Part shown: positions 9,480 through 21,089 of the stretch, piece after piece
Position numbering within the stretch: position 1 is the first letter of the stretch
Layout: every line of letters starts with the position of its first letter
The notes under the pieces: generated by a model
Seen by the model: the letters and a program-made list of their open reading frames with translations, nothing else
Told to the model about the DNA's origin: nothing
Databases searched by the model: none
Translations under genes and position numbers: made by a program
Source: Paramacrobiotus metropolitanus
Taxonomy: Eukaryota > Tardigrada > Eutardigrada > Parachela > Macrobiotidae
Reading direction: 5' to 3'
NCBI RefSeq assembly: GCF_019649055.1
Contig: NW_026570309.1
Location: forward strand, 434,001-498,000
DNA: 64,000 nucleotides

Positions 9480-11693
9480 TCAACGAGCCGGCATGGGCAT
9501 ATAGCGGCCCATTTCGGCGCTGGCGTTGCATCCATTGATTCAACTCACGTTGATTTTCTTTGAGCCGCTGAACACCCTCCTGTACGTTGGCTTTCCAGTT
9601 TCATACTTGTTCACAGGTTGGTACGGGACTGGTAAGTTGGAAAATTCCGACACCGTTATCCGGCGAAATTAACGGCAGTCCACTGGTGAACTGGCGCAAG
9701 CCGCTCTCATGCTCAGCAATATAGTTTGTGCGGTGCAGTTCGGGGTTTTAGCGACTTACAACATAAAACGTTTATCATTTCATTTGAACGAAAATATGAT
9801 GAATAGCAGACTTTGGCAGAGCTGATTGAGCGGAAGCCGTTGTACGGAGAATAGCCTGCTTACCACAAATTTCCTGAGGCAGCCAAGATCAGCGTCCTGA
9901 TATCGTCAGCTGCGGGCTGGGTACCGGCAATAGAGAACGTTATGAAACCGGTTACACCGAGGGTATCCGTCCATCGAAGCGTCGCGCGCCCGCCACGCAC
10001 ATTCGAACTGGACAGTATATTTGTCCAAGGGTTATACTGACTAGAAAGCGTAGTTTCATTGCATAGTACTTTGCCAGAAGTGTGCGAAAAGGCATCTATT
10101 TTTAGTTGCCAGTCAATGGGTTTCTTATTGTTACAGTAGTACGCCGAAAGAGACGGCATTCTGGCGTCTTTGTCAATGTACACAACGCTTCCGTTGGTGA
10201 TTTCTCGTCCGCCGTTCATCAGGCGGACACGCCTTTCTCCGCTCGCACACGCATCGGGACAGGACAACTGGAAGTTCCATGTTGTGCCAGTTGTGCCAGC
10301 ACAGTTGGGTTCTACACGTCCACGCGAACTTCAGAAGACAGACCGCGAAATGGAATACTGATGTTTCGGGTAGCGCCGACGCAGTCAGTGTCGTACATCA
10401 TGTTGTTATCATGTGTGACGGTTATCCTGTCCTTGAGAGCAAATGTTTGATAATAAAAGTTAAAACTCCCGGAAGTTGCGCCCACGTTGTACCGGCGGGT
10501 CACCGGTGTATCTGCGCCTGTTAACAAATACAAGCACACCGCGAGTCATAATGCTGATATTTCAGAATATTTATTTGCGAATATCCAACAATAAGCAGTT
10601 TGCCTCGCTACATTGGGAATGCTCTAATCGACACATTTAAATGATCTGGTAAGTAGGCCAAACATGACCGCCACGTTGCTAAACTGCGAGGACATTTTGT
10701 CCAGACAAACTCTGTATGAAGAAGCTTGCTTTATAAAACTAATCTATTTATGTATTTCTTAAATGAAATTAATAGAAAACTAATGATTTGAGCAGTGCAG
10801 GTAACAGTAACACCTAACAACAGCCAGCAAGCAGCGCAAGTTATGTAAGTAAGCGGCGTAAATTATGCAAGTAATTTTCAGTACAGAGTATAATCGAATG
10901 TGCCAATATAATGCCGTACATGGCTGATATATTTTTTTTGTGGTGTGTTGCTACTGTTGAATTCCAGCTTACCGGAAACAGTGCTGGCAGCGTCACACGT
11001 ATTGCAAGACGTGGCACATGCCGAATCAGGATCTGCATCACATTGTGACCCACAGGAAACCGCGAGTGAGTTACTAGGAGAGCCAGCCGATGCCGAAGCT
11101 CTTGTTATTCTGTAAGGTGTCCAGTTAACCGTTGTACACGAACTTACACCTGCTTCCGGACAGAGTGATTTTGGCATGCGAGCCTGTATTTCATACAGCG
11201 TGCCACTACCGACTCCGCCGATTATCTTCCGCTCTCCGGATCCGGGAACATCTGCAAGCGATACCGGCACGACATTCAGATTTGCGGTGTTCCCGAAACG
11301 TATTGCTAAACCATCCTCTGCATTATGGGTGTCTTTTTTGTTTCGACCAGTATCCGCAGCCGGTAGCCAAATGTAGAAGTAATGCAGTCGACCAGTCTCG
11401 ACGACGAAAGAAGAGTCTTCTACACGAACGCCAAAATTTTTCAGCTCATCAGTTGTCAGGTTCTTTGGGGCCGCTCCCGCTGGACCGGGATCATAGCTTT
11501 CAAATGCTTTGATGTAGCTTCCGTTAGGGAATGTTGCAAGGTGGCTGATCTTGTCTTCCAGAACGTTATCATCCCGGTCGTGTGCTGTATTATACATTTG
11601 CAGACCAAAAGCTAAACCAAGTGTTACAGCAAGGATTACGGCAATGAGGGCAATAATTATACTAAACATAAGCCAGATTTTCTTTCTTTGCAT
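9480..11693 (-). pseudogene. Decayed inverted copy of the SLT membrane-protein gene
   Basis: Exons equivalent to those of the plus-strand gene lie at 10973..11693, 9864..10517 and about 9480..9732. Exon 1 is intact: a short cytosolic end, a membrane segment near residues 7-32, then an extracellular region (type II topology). Four lesions follow. Exon 2 is 654 bases against 652 in the other copy; the 2-base insertion creates an in-frame TAG at 10312-10314. The acceptor before exon 3 has lost its AG. A Trp codon after PTCEQV is TGA. About 165 bases between VPVPDR and the stop are deleted. The catalytic Glu region is unchanged. At most a membrane-anchored fragment of about 308 residues without the SLT domain could be made. 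Confidence 0.88.
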
Positions 11694-12594
11694 TGTTAAA
11701 TTTTAAGTAGACTAAACCTACAGTACTACAATCAAAAAACGGCAAGCCACAAGCGCAACTGCACTGCTTCGTGTGCTCATAGCCAGATTATGTTCTGGAA
11801 ATGTGCTTATACCTATTTCATACTTATTGCACGTTTGCAGTAAAACCAGGGTGCGTATATTGCGGTTTGTAAGTGACGTAAATTCGCGTAAGCGCAGTTG
11901 CCAGTTAGCAAAATATGTGAATGCGTTTGCGATGGGTGTATATAGTGTGTATTACCATTGCGTAATTAACGCGAGTTAGCTAACTTTAGTCTTTAATATA
12001 TAACCTGACGTCAGTGAAAGTACACGCACATTAGTGTAAATTGTGTAAGTCAACGCAAATTATGTGAATCTGTATAATTCAGTATTAGTTGACGTACTGT
12101 ATGTCCATGTAAGTTATTTAGCGTAAACTACGATAGCTTACTCAAAGTAAGTAACGGTAAGCCTGTATTGTAAACTGGAGAGGCCATTGAAGGCAACGCA
12201 AATCTGCGTAAAGTAATGTACATATAAAACTGTAAATAACGGAAGTCTGCGCAAGTCCGTGCAATTTATTGTCCACTGCATGTCTCCATTTCGCATAAAA
12301 CATTTAACCATTGATTTTTCATGAAACTGGTTTGCAGTATAAAGCAGCTAACGATAAACTTCACTGGTTGAAAGGAAATTTCAATGACCCTGAATTTGTA
12401 ATTATATTCTTAGCTGATAAAGATCAGATTCCATATACTTCTCTGAAAAACTACCATAAAATGAAAAAGGAAAGACATGTCGATCGGCGGCAGGATTCCA
12501 TCACACAACAGTATCGCTGTGCAAACCTTTAAGTATTCCGTACAAAATGTGTATAACTAGTTTCATTCCACAAAGAACGCTGGAGATGATAATA
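11694..12594. other. Intergenic with short degenerate repeats
   Basis: Between about 11860 and 12260 short words such as GCGTAAGT, GTAAATT and CGCAAATTATGT recur loosely on the plus strand, as they also do near 10830-10880. Probably old simple repeat; no gene is supported. Confidence 0.3.
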
Positions 12595-15111
12595 TTACCG
12601 ACCCGGCGGTTGATACTGAAGCATCATGAGAACATAGCCAAAAATTATGGCCAGTGCCTGCAAAAAGAAGCCGTGTTATTGACTCAGCGCAATCCATTTT
12701 GCAAAACAGTTGTAAATTGTAATGCAAATTTTAATGCTTTGTATTTAAAAAAGATGTCAAAGGCTGACCTCACCATTACCTGTACTTGCTACGTTAATTG
12801 CCTGGAGTTTAACAAGCGCACAATAATTGAAAATTATTTTATCGCTATCTACAGTACAATGCTCTGTTATCAGTACAACTATTGTGCGTACGTTAATGTA
12901 TGCTGATTCTTCTATTCGGAAGCAATTCCAGGCGGTAAAACTGACATCCGTGGTTGTAACTTGATTAATCAGCAGTTTGTACTCCGAGTCTACTGTTCCA
13001 TCCATGTCCGGCTGCCAGTTGCGTATCTGGACGATCACTTGATTTGTCTATACAATAAAAGACTGGCATTAACAGAAAATTTACGTAAAACGTAATAGTT
13101 AATATAAAACGAAAGATAGGTCTTAAAAACAAAATAAGTTATATTATTAGTTGCTTAAATTGGTAAGGTTGGAAAAAGCTATACTTCGTTGAATAGCGCG
13201 CCAAGAACAATAAAATATTAGCAAGGAAATTATTTTAAGAAAGCTTTTAACGGTTTACCAACTGCTTACAATACTGTGCACTCGCATAGCTTGCCGAATG
13301 ACCAGGAAGAAAATAATCTCCAACGTGACAAACATCAACAGCGCCTGCAGGAATGCATGCCGGTCTTGGCCGGTCGCCCTTGTCCCGAATTTCAAAACAA
13401 TATAGATAATGGAGCTATTGATGACGATAAACATGATGTAAATGACCAGCGTCATCACAGAGAAACACTCGTCCACCAATCCGGACAGTTTACACAGCAT
13501 CCAGTGCGATCGGCGCACTTTCCGCAACGAATCCGGCGTCAGCTGTTTCTTCGCTCCGAGAAACGCTACAAATCTTTTCCACTCTTTCCCCAACACATCA
13601 CACATTAGGGAGAAGAAGAACGGTACCGCGAAACAACTCAAGAAGGAGAAAAAATTCTCCACCCGAAAGACATATTTGAGCGAATTCAGAATAAACTTCT
13701 CCGCTTTGGAGTCGCTTGCATTGCGTTTCGTATACGCAATCCAGTTCTCGATTTTCACCAGGGGTGTATCAATACTGGCGAACGGATAACCCTCGTACGA
13801 TTTCTCTGTCTTAATCTCATTCAGCATATCCTCATACACCAGCGTAAAAGGAATGCCGATAATCGCGGCGGTGACGACCGTCAGTGTCGCATGGACAAAG
13901 GCCATCTTGCGATGCGATTGGACAATCGCGGCCGGTGTGATGGAGTAATACTCGCGCAGCAGTTTAACCATGGGACGGATGCGAATCGTGGCAGTTGCCG
14001 AGACGACCATATTGACGGCGCCGATAAAGAGAAAGCTGGTCTGGATCAGGGTGTTCATCCCTTTTAACGTCAGGAACCTTTCCATTAAATCGGTTTTGCA
14101 GTAGGTTTCGTTGCTGTACATGATGGACTGGAAGCCGGCGCAAAAGGCGATGGGCCATGCTAAGGAGAAGCCGAAGGTGGAGACGAAGCCCAGCCACAGG
14201 AAGATACCGACGATGACGGTGTGGACGACTAGGGCGATGTTCCATGTCTTCGTTGTATTATCTTTTACCGCATCTATTAAACAGAGCAGATTATGATTGA
14301 CACCGCTTTATGGAGATCATAGAGCGATTGCGAAAACCATACATCTGACGGATTTAATAAAATTTTATAAATGAAATTAATTTTATAAAAGAAAAAATAA
14401 ATTTAAATCATATAAATTTATTAAGCTTAATTTTTGTATTTAATAATACAATATTTTAATACGCAAGAATAAAAATATTGTTTTTGTAAAACAAAGTATT
14501 GTATTTTTAAATGCTCAAGAAATTTAGAACTACTCGTATTAACAGAAAAATAACTAACCACTTTATGGAATAAGATCTGAACATATGTTGTGTAACTTGT
14601 ACTGCTTATACAAATACAAATAGCAAACAAACAAATAAAAATACAAAAAGCAAAACCAAAATTGTTTTGAGAAAAAGAGCGTAATGTAAAAACGTATTGA
14701 TATTTTTTATACACGTCCGCTGCCACCAAGGCACTCACTGGAGGAATCGAATAATCCCACTCTCGGACATAATCCCAATATCCGCAGTACCCAGAAAAAC
14801 GGCTCCAGCCCCGCCAACGTATCCCTTGCCTGTTGCTCGGAGGACGGTCGGTTGACGAACGGATATTCCACGAACTGCTTGACACCGTCCACAGCGCCTT
14901 CTAGTGTATCACGAAACAAGCGGAATGTCTGGAAGCGTACGGTCGAACCATTGCTGGTGGTGGGTGACGTTGCTACCAGCGCCGTCCCATCCACAACTTC
15001 GATTTCCGCTGAATCCGTCGTACTGGACGGCAGCGACCGGATGGTCTGCAGCACAATGGATTCTTCGCGATCGTGATCAACAGCATCGTGTTCGCTGCGC
15101 TGGAGATCCAT
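12595..15111 (-). CDS. Gustatory-receptor-like seven-transmembrane protein 1
   Basis: Four exons: 14739..15111, 13270..14273, 12892..13047 and 12595..12657, giving 531 residues. Donors are GTGAGT, GTAAGC and GTACGC; the first intron is phase 1, the others phase 0. Exon 1 has a long polar N-terminus, then LEPFFWVLRILGLCPRVGLF, which resembles the start of insect gustatory receptors. Exon 2 encodes most membrane helices. The last exon reads ALAIIFGYVLMMLQYQPPGR, equivalent to the family signature TYhhhhhQF at the end of TM7, here GYVLMMLQY. The family forms ligand-gated cation channels for chemosensation in arthropods. The last two introns coincide with those of the receptor at 21.1-22.7 kb. 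The start at 15111 was chosen over in-frame upstream methionines because it precedes the polar tail directly; this is uncertain. Confidence 0.72.
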
Positions 15112-16396
15112 CTTGCGTGCCTTAAGAAACGATACAGATAAGTGTACCATATTGGAATTTCTTTTGCTGCACAGCATGCACACAAGTACGGATCAACCTC
15201 GTGCAATGGTTGTGTATTTAATGTATTGAATTGTATTTATCCGGAAATGCAAATGGGTTAGCCAAACAATAATGTGGATTACAATACCTGTTAATGGTTT
15301 GTTTGTAACGGAAGTCAGATCTCAGTAAACAGTATTTGGTAGCACACAAATCCACCGAAAATTAAGCCGCGCTAGATATCCACAGAAAAATGAGGCTTAT
15401 CAAATGGCAAACGGTATAAAGCTTTACATACATTTTTGTTTGAACAGTTCTTGTCTAGTCGAATTCACATAAGGTGTATTCAGCACTGAAAGCGGAATAC
15501 CGTATAACTTTAATTTCAGAATTTACGGCATGTGAATTGTTGTACGCGAAATATGTGTGATAGGTGTCAAAAGTGACGATCGTGGCCAGCAATCTGCAAA
15601 GGCGCTGACATAATGGCACTTGAAATTATTTGTTTTTAGTCCGCACACGTATCACTGCAATGAAATGTATCGGCTCGCACGGATTACATGGCATTGTCGG
15701 ACCGGTAAATCATCGCGTTATTTGACTACCAAGTGATTTCATGGTCACACATGCGCTAGGACGCTTACTATCGAGTATCGACGGGTACATCGGTTGTTCA
15801 CGCGATAAGCATATCGCACGGCAGATTATTTACACTGCCGTCTTTGTCAGCACGTGTGCTATTGTTTGCTATTGCCAGTACATATGTGATATTTATGCCT
15901 AAATTATTGTTAATTTGAATTAACTAATACACTACCATATTGCTGCCTGCCCGTTAATATATTACATATAAAGCGTCCAAGCGCTCCGAGGTACAAAACC
16001 ACAATCGATAATGTTTTCTAACAGTCGATAACTTTTCCCAACTACGTAGAATAATTTAATAATAATAATAGAAGGCGCCATTCCAAACGGCACTCAAGAT
16101 CCTTATTTGAGCATACATTGCAGTTAAGTTAAGGAAGATAACAGACGATCAAAGCAACGATGTTAAAATGCCGGAATACTACAACAATACGTATCGTATC
16201 TGTAGACGTTTAGCGGTACTGTAGTTTGTATACTTATGTAGTAAGTAGGTGGTTATCGGCGTGTGGAAAACAAGTTGGCGTCGCCCACAGAAATCAAGCT
16301 ACGGCAGCGATATGCAGCATAATTTTTGAAGTCTTCACGTGTACAAGGATGTACATTGTATTGTACTAGCACAGTACTACTCGAGTAAGTACAGAT
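15112..16396. other. Intergenic upstream of receptor 1, nothing recognised
   Basis: No open frame with a domain. It contains the presumed promoter of the receptor gene and the 3' flank of peptide gene E, without a clear TATA box. Confidence 0.35.
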
Positions 16397-17256
16397 TCAA
16401 TAATTGTACACAGTATAGTAATCCTGAGTATAGAGGCCATCTCGTGCGTTTCCGAAAAGAGGAGGATTAACGAAAACGCCATCCAGAGAGATATACTGCA
16501 ATGGCGGAGCAGGAATATTTGTGTCGACGTCGGTTTGGACCATTTTCTTGTCCAGGTTTGGCTAAAAAACAACGGAAATTAGTGAAAAAATAGTGGAATC
16601 TAAAAGTGAACTTTGGAGTTGCAGGCTTTGTTCAACGGAGAAGAAATTTGTATTTGAGAAAGTTACAATTCATTGATGGTCTGAGATAAAAGAAGACGTC
16701 TTATATGTAAGAATATATTTTTCTCACAAAATGGTTTGCCCTTAGGGTGACATTTCTCGCCCGAGCAAAACAAAACAGTCCGCTAATTACTATTATGGTA
16801 GCACCTATGCAGTTCCGTTACTCGCTTATACACAAACGGCATCGCTGATTCAACAGTAAAATAGTGAATCAACAATGACTGACATATTTGAATTCACGTT
16901 CAGTCATCTAAAAACTGTTTGTAACTGCTTTGAACGATTGCAACATGCGGAATGCTTCAGGCTACTCAAGCGACCACTCATAAAATTTTACGACCTATTA
17001 TGTAGTTTTGTTGGTGAAAAATTGGACTGCAGGGCCGGATGAGTGATGCGGTATTGCGGTGTGTACCCGGACTTCCGGTGTTGTGGTGGTGGTTAATTAA
17101 GAACAGAAGCACAGCTGAGCTTGATCGATGACTGTGTACGCGTGAACTTACCAACATTATGACGTTGTTCGCTTCAAGGTGACAATAAAGAAAAGCCAAA
17201 TACTGACGTGCAACGGATTCTACCAGAGAGGCGGTGGTGTAAGAGGATACAGCCAA
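16397..17256 (-). CDS. YYTxYN family peptide with upstream exon (E)
   Basis: Two exons, 17152..17256 and 16397..16561, joined in phase 0 (donor GTAAGT, acceptor TTTTTTAG), give 89 residues. Exon 2 alone holds an ATG-started frame of 48 residues that ends NARDGLYTQDYYTVYNY. The first exon starts MAVSSYTTASLVESVARQYL and has no known domain. The motif is diverged from genes B-D (Leu for Phe, Gln for Ser, C-terminal Tyr) but in the same C-terminal position. Whether exon 1 belongs to it is inferred from phase and splice signals only; the 48-residue frame is the safer part. Confidence 0.55.
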
Positions 17257-18342
17257 TAGTAGATTGCGTCAAAAGTACGACTGCTGTTTACGAGTTACGA
17301 CAGACGCGTGAAACACGGGCATTTTTACGTAGTACTGTCTGCGAAATACTATTGCGTAAAATGTCTGTGATATCTGCGTGACCCGTAATGCCCGTCGTGA
17401 ATTTAAATTCCTTTCATTTATCCTGCAGTATCGTCCTTCAGCTTATCCATGAGAGAATGATTCGTTACTTACAGGATAATATCTAATAAGTTGCTTGTAT
17501 TTTTACTTTACAGGCTAACGAAAGGTAGCTCATGAAAGCTTCAATTAATAAATAAGCAACATACGGTACATGTATATCTTGCTTACGCTAGTGTGATACT
17601 TTTTGTCTTATCGTTAGTATTATTGGTGGCTAACAAGGGGACGTCACAGCATGAATTTAGATCGCAAAATTGCTTCTGCACGATTGTTTATATTGTCCTT
17701 ATTGGTGTACTACAGCTGTAGTTATTCACTGATAATTTTGTAAGTCACTACCGGTTTGCAGTTCATTGTTTGCGTGCCGTAACGATGCCGTTAAACAAAA
17801 AAACGGCAGTTAGAGAATGGTACAATATTGGGTACAGCACAGTACATACAGTACAATACATCGTCTGCTGCTGTAGGGCATAAAACCTAAGCGGCACCGT
17901 TGCCGGCTTCACTGGAAATATAACTTTACGTACTGAGTATACAATTAATAGACAATTGTAACTGTGTTAATGGAGATCTAATGCCACGAAGCCTTTATTA
18001 GAAAATGCATGTGTTCCCAATTAATATGTAAATAACCGGGCTTGAGTAAATAGTTATGTTCTTATCTGGACTTCGTCACAACACACACAAAATTGAAGAC
18101 CATTCTTTGCTTTTGCAAATGTTTTAATGCTTCGTAACTGTTTCCAGCGGAAACTACAATACTGTAGAAGTAATCAAAATCAACCCGCACGTGAGACGTT
18201 CAATAAATAAATTACAAAAAATTCTCATCACTAGCAATGTAAAAATAGCTAACATATGCTGCTATCACATCAATTTGATCCATTATCGGTAATTAATACT
18301 GGCGAATAATTCACGCAATCCCGTCGAAAAAGATTTAAAAGC
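17257..18342. other. Intergenic with an orphan promoter-like word
   Basis: CACCGTTGCCGGCTTCACTGG near 17888 matches the core of the peptide-gene upstream block, but no peptide frame follows on that strand. No other feature seen. Confidence 0.3.
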
Positions 18343-18555
18343 TTAGGAGTTATACACCGTGTAGTAATCCGATGTGTAGATACCATCCTTGCGGGAGTTG
18401 TAAACGGTGTAATAATCGGAGGTGTAAATTCCATCCTTGCGGGAATTGTAGACAGTGTAATAGTCGGAAGTGTAGATTCCATCCTTCCGGCATACGATTG
18501 CCGCACTGCCGACGCTTGGGCTGTTAGCCAAAATGCCAGTCTGGATAATCGCCAT
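18343..18555 (-). CDS. YYTxYN family protein with three tandem motif copies (F)
   Basis: A 70-residue frame starting MAIIQTGILANSPSVGSAA, followed by three direct copies of the 16-residue unit RKDGIYTSDYYTVYNS and then the stop. The frame extends 14 codons further upstream to 18597. The shorter start is preferred because it gives an N-terminal half of the usual length and lies about 137 bases after a TATA-like TTTATAAAG. Repeating only the C-terminal unit shows that this is the module that can be multiplied without loss of frame. No signal peptide is convincing. Function unknown. Confidence 0.72.
   Translation of the reverse strand: MAIIQTGILANSPSVGSAAIVCRKDGIYTSDYYTVYNSRKDGIYTSDYYTVYNSRKDGIYTSDYYTVYNS
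18346..18489 (-). repeat. Three 48-bp in-frame tandem repeats
   Basis: Units at 18442..18489, 18394..18441 and 18346..18393 encode the same 16 residues but differ at several synonymous positions (for example ACTGTCTAC, ACCGTTTAC, ACGGTGTAT for TVY). That suggests the peptide sequence is kept while the DNA drifts. Confidence 0.85.
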
Positions 18556-18688
18556 TGCAAAGAAATAATTATACCGCGTAATAGGTGCAGAACACAAAGT
18601 GGCTCGAATGATGAAATTCTGTGGTTAATTTGCTCAGTTGCCGGAAAAGCTCATTGACAAGAGTGAAGAGACATTTCACGCGGAATTT

Positions 18689-18697
18689 CTTTATAAA
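18689..18697 (-). promoter_or_regulatory. TATA-like box of gene F
   Basis: TTTATAAAG on the minus strand about 137 bases before the chosen ATG, the spacing seen for genes B, C and D. Confidence 0.4.
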
Positions 18698-20156
18698 CCT
18701 AAACCGTACCACGACAGCATTACACGGCAGGAACACAAACACTGGCCGCAGGGAAATTGCGCAAAATCTGCCAAATTGTGATGAAAGTGCAGGTTGTTCA
18801 CTTACACTGTCTGTATACACAGTAATACACAATAAAAAATTATTAACAAGTATACCGGTCCTGGTGCAATACCTTCTGACGTGGAAACCGCGGCCGTCAA
18901 ACACGCTTTGGTCTGCGGTTTATGCGCGTGAAAAGCGAAGGCAACCCGGCGGCACCATGAGATCATCGCAGATCCGCCACGGTTCACCCGGCAGAAAATC
19001 CTTTGTCGGCAAATAAACCGATGATGCACAACAATAAAGGTGTGTGCAATGAGTAAGCATGTTTGTTTTTGTTATTAAGTACTATCCGAACGTGTCGTGC
19101 GTGTCGTGCCGCTATAACACATGTAATATTAGTGTTTGCAGTTGCTTTCGGTTTTCCTGATTTCAAATAACAAAGCAAGAACTGCGAAAAATAACAACAG
19201 ACAACAGTTGTGGGTACCTTCATTCAATAAACAAAGGTAATTAAAGCCGAAAACTGAGAAGAGTTGTCATTATTAATATAAAAACACATGCATTTTTTTA
19301 CAGAGAAACATCAGAATTGTGCATTAGTCGACGATGGATGGGGTGCAACTGTTTTTCTTGCAAAAGCAGTTGCTAAACAAAACTGGTCGTGGAGCAAATG
19401 TCCTTTGATGCCCTCAGTCCGTCAACAAACTTGGAGTAATAATGAATAATTAATAATCATTAATCAGAAAAATAAATTAAAATGTAAACTACCATTAAAA
19501 TCGCTAAAATTAAATTAATTTAGAGTCAGAAGCGAAAATAAGTACACACCAGTAATATTCGTTCTAAATTAGGGGACAATATTTTTTTTCGCATACACAA
19601 ACGGGATTATTTAATTTTAATCAAATGGTTACAAACTGTCCTTTCGGCAACTGAATTTCTTTCCCATTTTGCTTAGCAAAACTGGTTTTTCGTTTGGGAT
19701 TTTGCTGTCTTGCATAACCAGTACACAAGTGATCTCGGATTAATGAACGGTGTGACACTTTACAACAGCAGTTCTTACTAAAGTTTATATGTTCTTAGGT
19801 AATCATGCCGTAAATACGGTTTAATCCATTGACAAAATTAATAAATTTTATGACATTTACACGGATATGATAAAATTTATGGTGTTATAGCTTTCATTCA
19901 TAAGCCTTTAGGCAACAAAACCGTCCGTGTTGACTGTTTTACCGGTACTTAATACTACTTATAACGGTGCAAGATTTAGTGACAACCAGATCTGTTTTAC
20001 GTCTAAATAACCGGTATGAACGTATCATTCGAGCGGGTGCGCTTTCGATTACTGATTTCTGCTTTACCAGCTTTATTTCGCTGCATTTATATCAAACTTT
20101 TTCTGGAGGCTGCATCGCGTGTTTGCTTAATTAATTTTACAGGACAGGAAAAGAAA
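18698..20156. other. Intergenic, no supported gene
   Basis: Overlapping open frames on both strands at 18570-19220 have no domain and no splice logic that I can see. 19440-19900 is AT-rich. Confidence 0.35.
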
Positions 20157-20330
20157 ATGGTTTTATACGTCAGCGGTTGTTTAAATAATTCGGCTACCTT
20201 GAACAATTGTCCGCTGCCAACCGGGATGAAAAAGGATGGACTTTACACATATGACTACTACACCGTCTACAACCAGCGCCGCTGTACTTTTCCTATTAAC
20301 AAAGGATCCCCGGAGAATTTGGTTTTATGA
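20157..20330 (+). CDS. YYTxYN family peptide with C-terminal extension (G)
   Basis: A 57-residue frame starting MVLYVSGCLNNSATLNN, with MKKDGLYTYDYYTVYNQ at residues 24-40 and a further 17-residue tail rich in Pro and Asn. The ATG is preceded by TTTTACAG and GGAAAAGAAAATGG, similar to the acceptor and AAGAAAATGG context of gene E exon 2, so an upstream exon may exist. The frame is also open back to an ATG at 20016. The tail after YNQ is not found in other members and may come from loss of the original stop. Function unknown. Confidence 0.55.
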   Translation: MVLYVSGCLNNSATLNNCPLPTGMKKDGLYTYDYYTVYNQRRCTFPINKGSPENLVL

Positions 20331-21089
20331 TCCGTACAACTGTGTCCGTTATTTAACTCTGATAGACTGTGATGCTTCATCTTGCGCAATACGATGATAC
20401 CATTATAAAGTTTTGTACATTTGAGCAGTTTGTGTATTGTAACGGCACATGAGCATGGTTTCTCCCCAAGCTTTCGCTGTTACTTTGCTCAGTAGGAACC
20501 GTGATTCTGCCAGGCTCCTGGTGAGAAGTGATGTGAATACTGCGGCTTATTTCTACGACGGTGTCATCATTTCTAATTTGTTAAAAATCTTTTCACGAAG
20601 CTTACGTTGCTGTACTGAATACCTTAGTACAATAAGTAGAAGCTACAGAAGAAACTGGATAAGATGGCATTCAGATGAACATGTGTACCCGTGTAAAGAA
20701 ATGTATACCCGATAAATTGATAATTGCATAATGCTCTTTAGTTTTATGTATCGTTTCAGTATTCGAGTACAATTACTATGAATGTCATTTAATACCACTG
20801 CAGCTGCAGCGGGAATATGCAATACAATGAAATCCTTTTAGCCTGTTCTTGTGCGGCATGTCTGCAGTGCAGGAAGCTGCACAGCGTAAACTCAAAGCAA
20901 ACACGAGAATTCGATCCCTGATAAAACTCATTTACAAATTATTTACAAATGACAATCCCAGTTTTTACATTATTGCTTCCGATTTGGAAGAGGGCGAACA
21001 CACTGAATATATTGGCATTACAAGCAAAACTATAGTTGTAATGCAATCCGAATTAAAAAAATTCAACTTGATGATACTAGGATTGCTCT
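20331..21089. other. Intergenic, nothing recognised
   Basis: An 88-codon frame at 20449-20715 lacks a domain and is not called. The plus-strand frames further right (20849-21557) lie over the exons of the minus-strand receptor. Confidence 0.35.

Noticed and set aside
12757-13038. A longer read-through version of receptor 1 exon 3
   Set aside because: Reading on past AAC|GTACGC loses the TM7 signature. Splicing to 12595..12657 restores it in phase and matches the intron of receptor 2.
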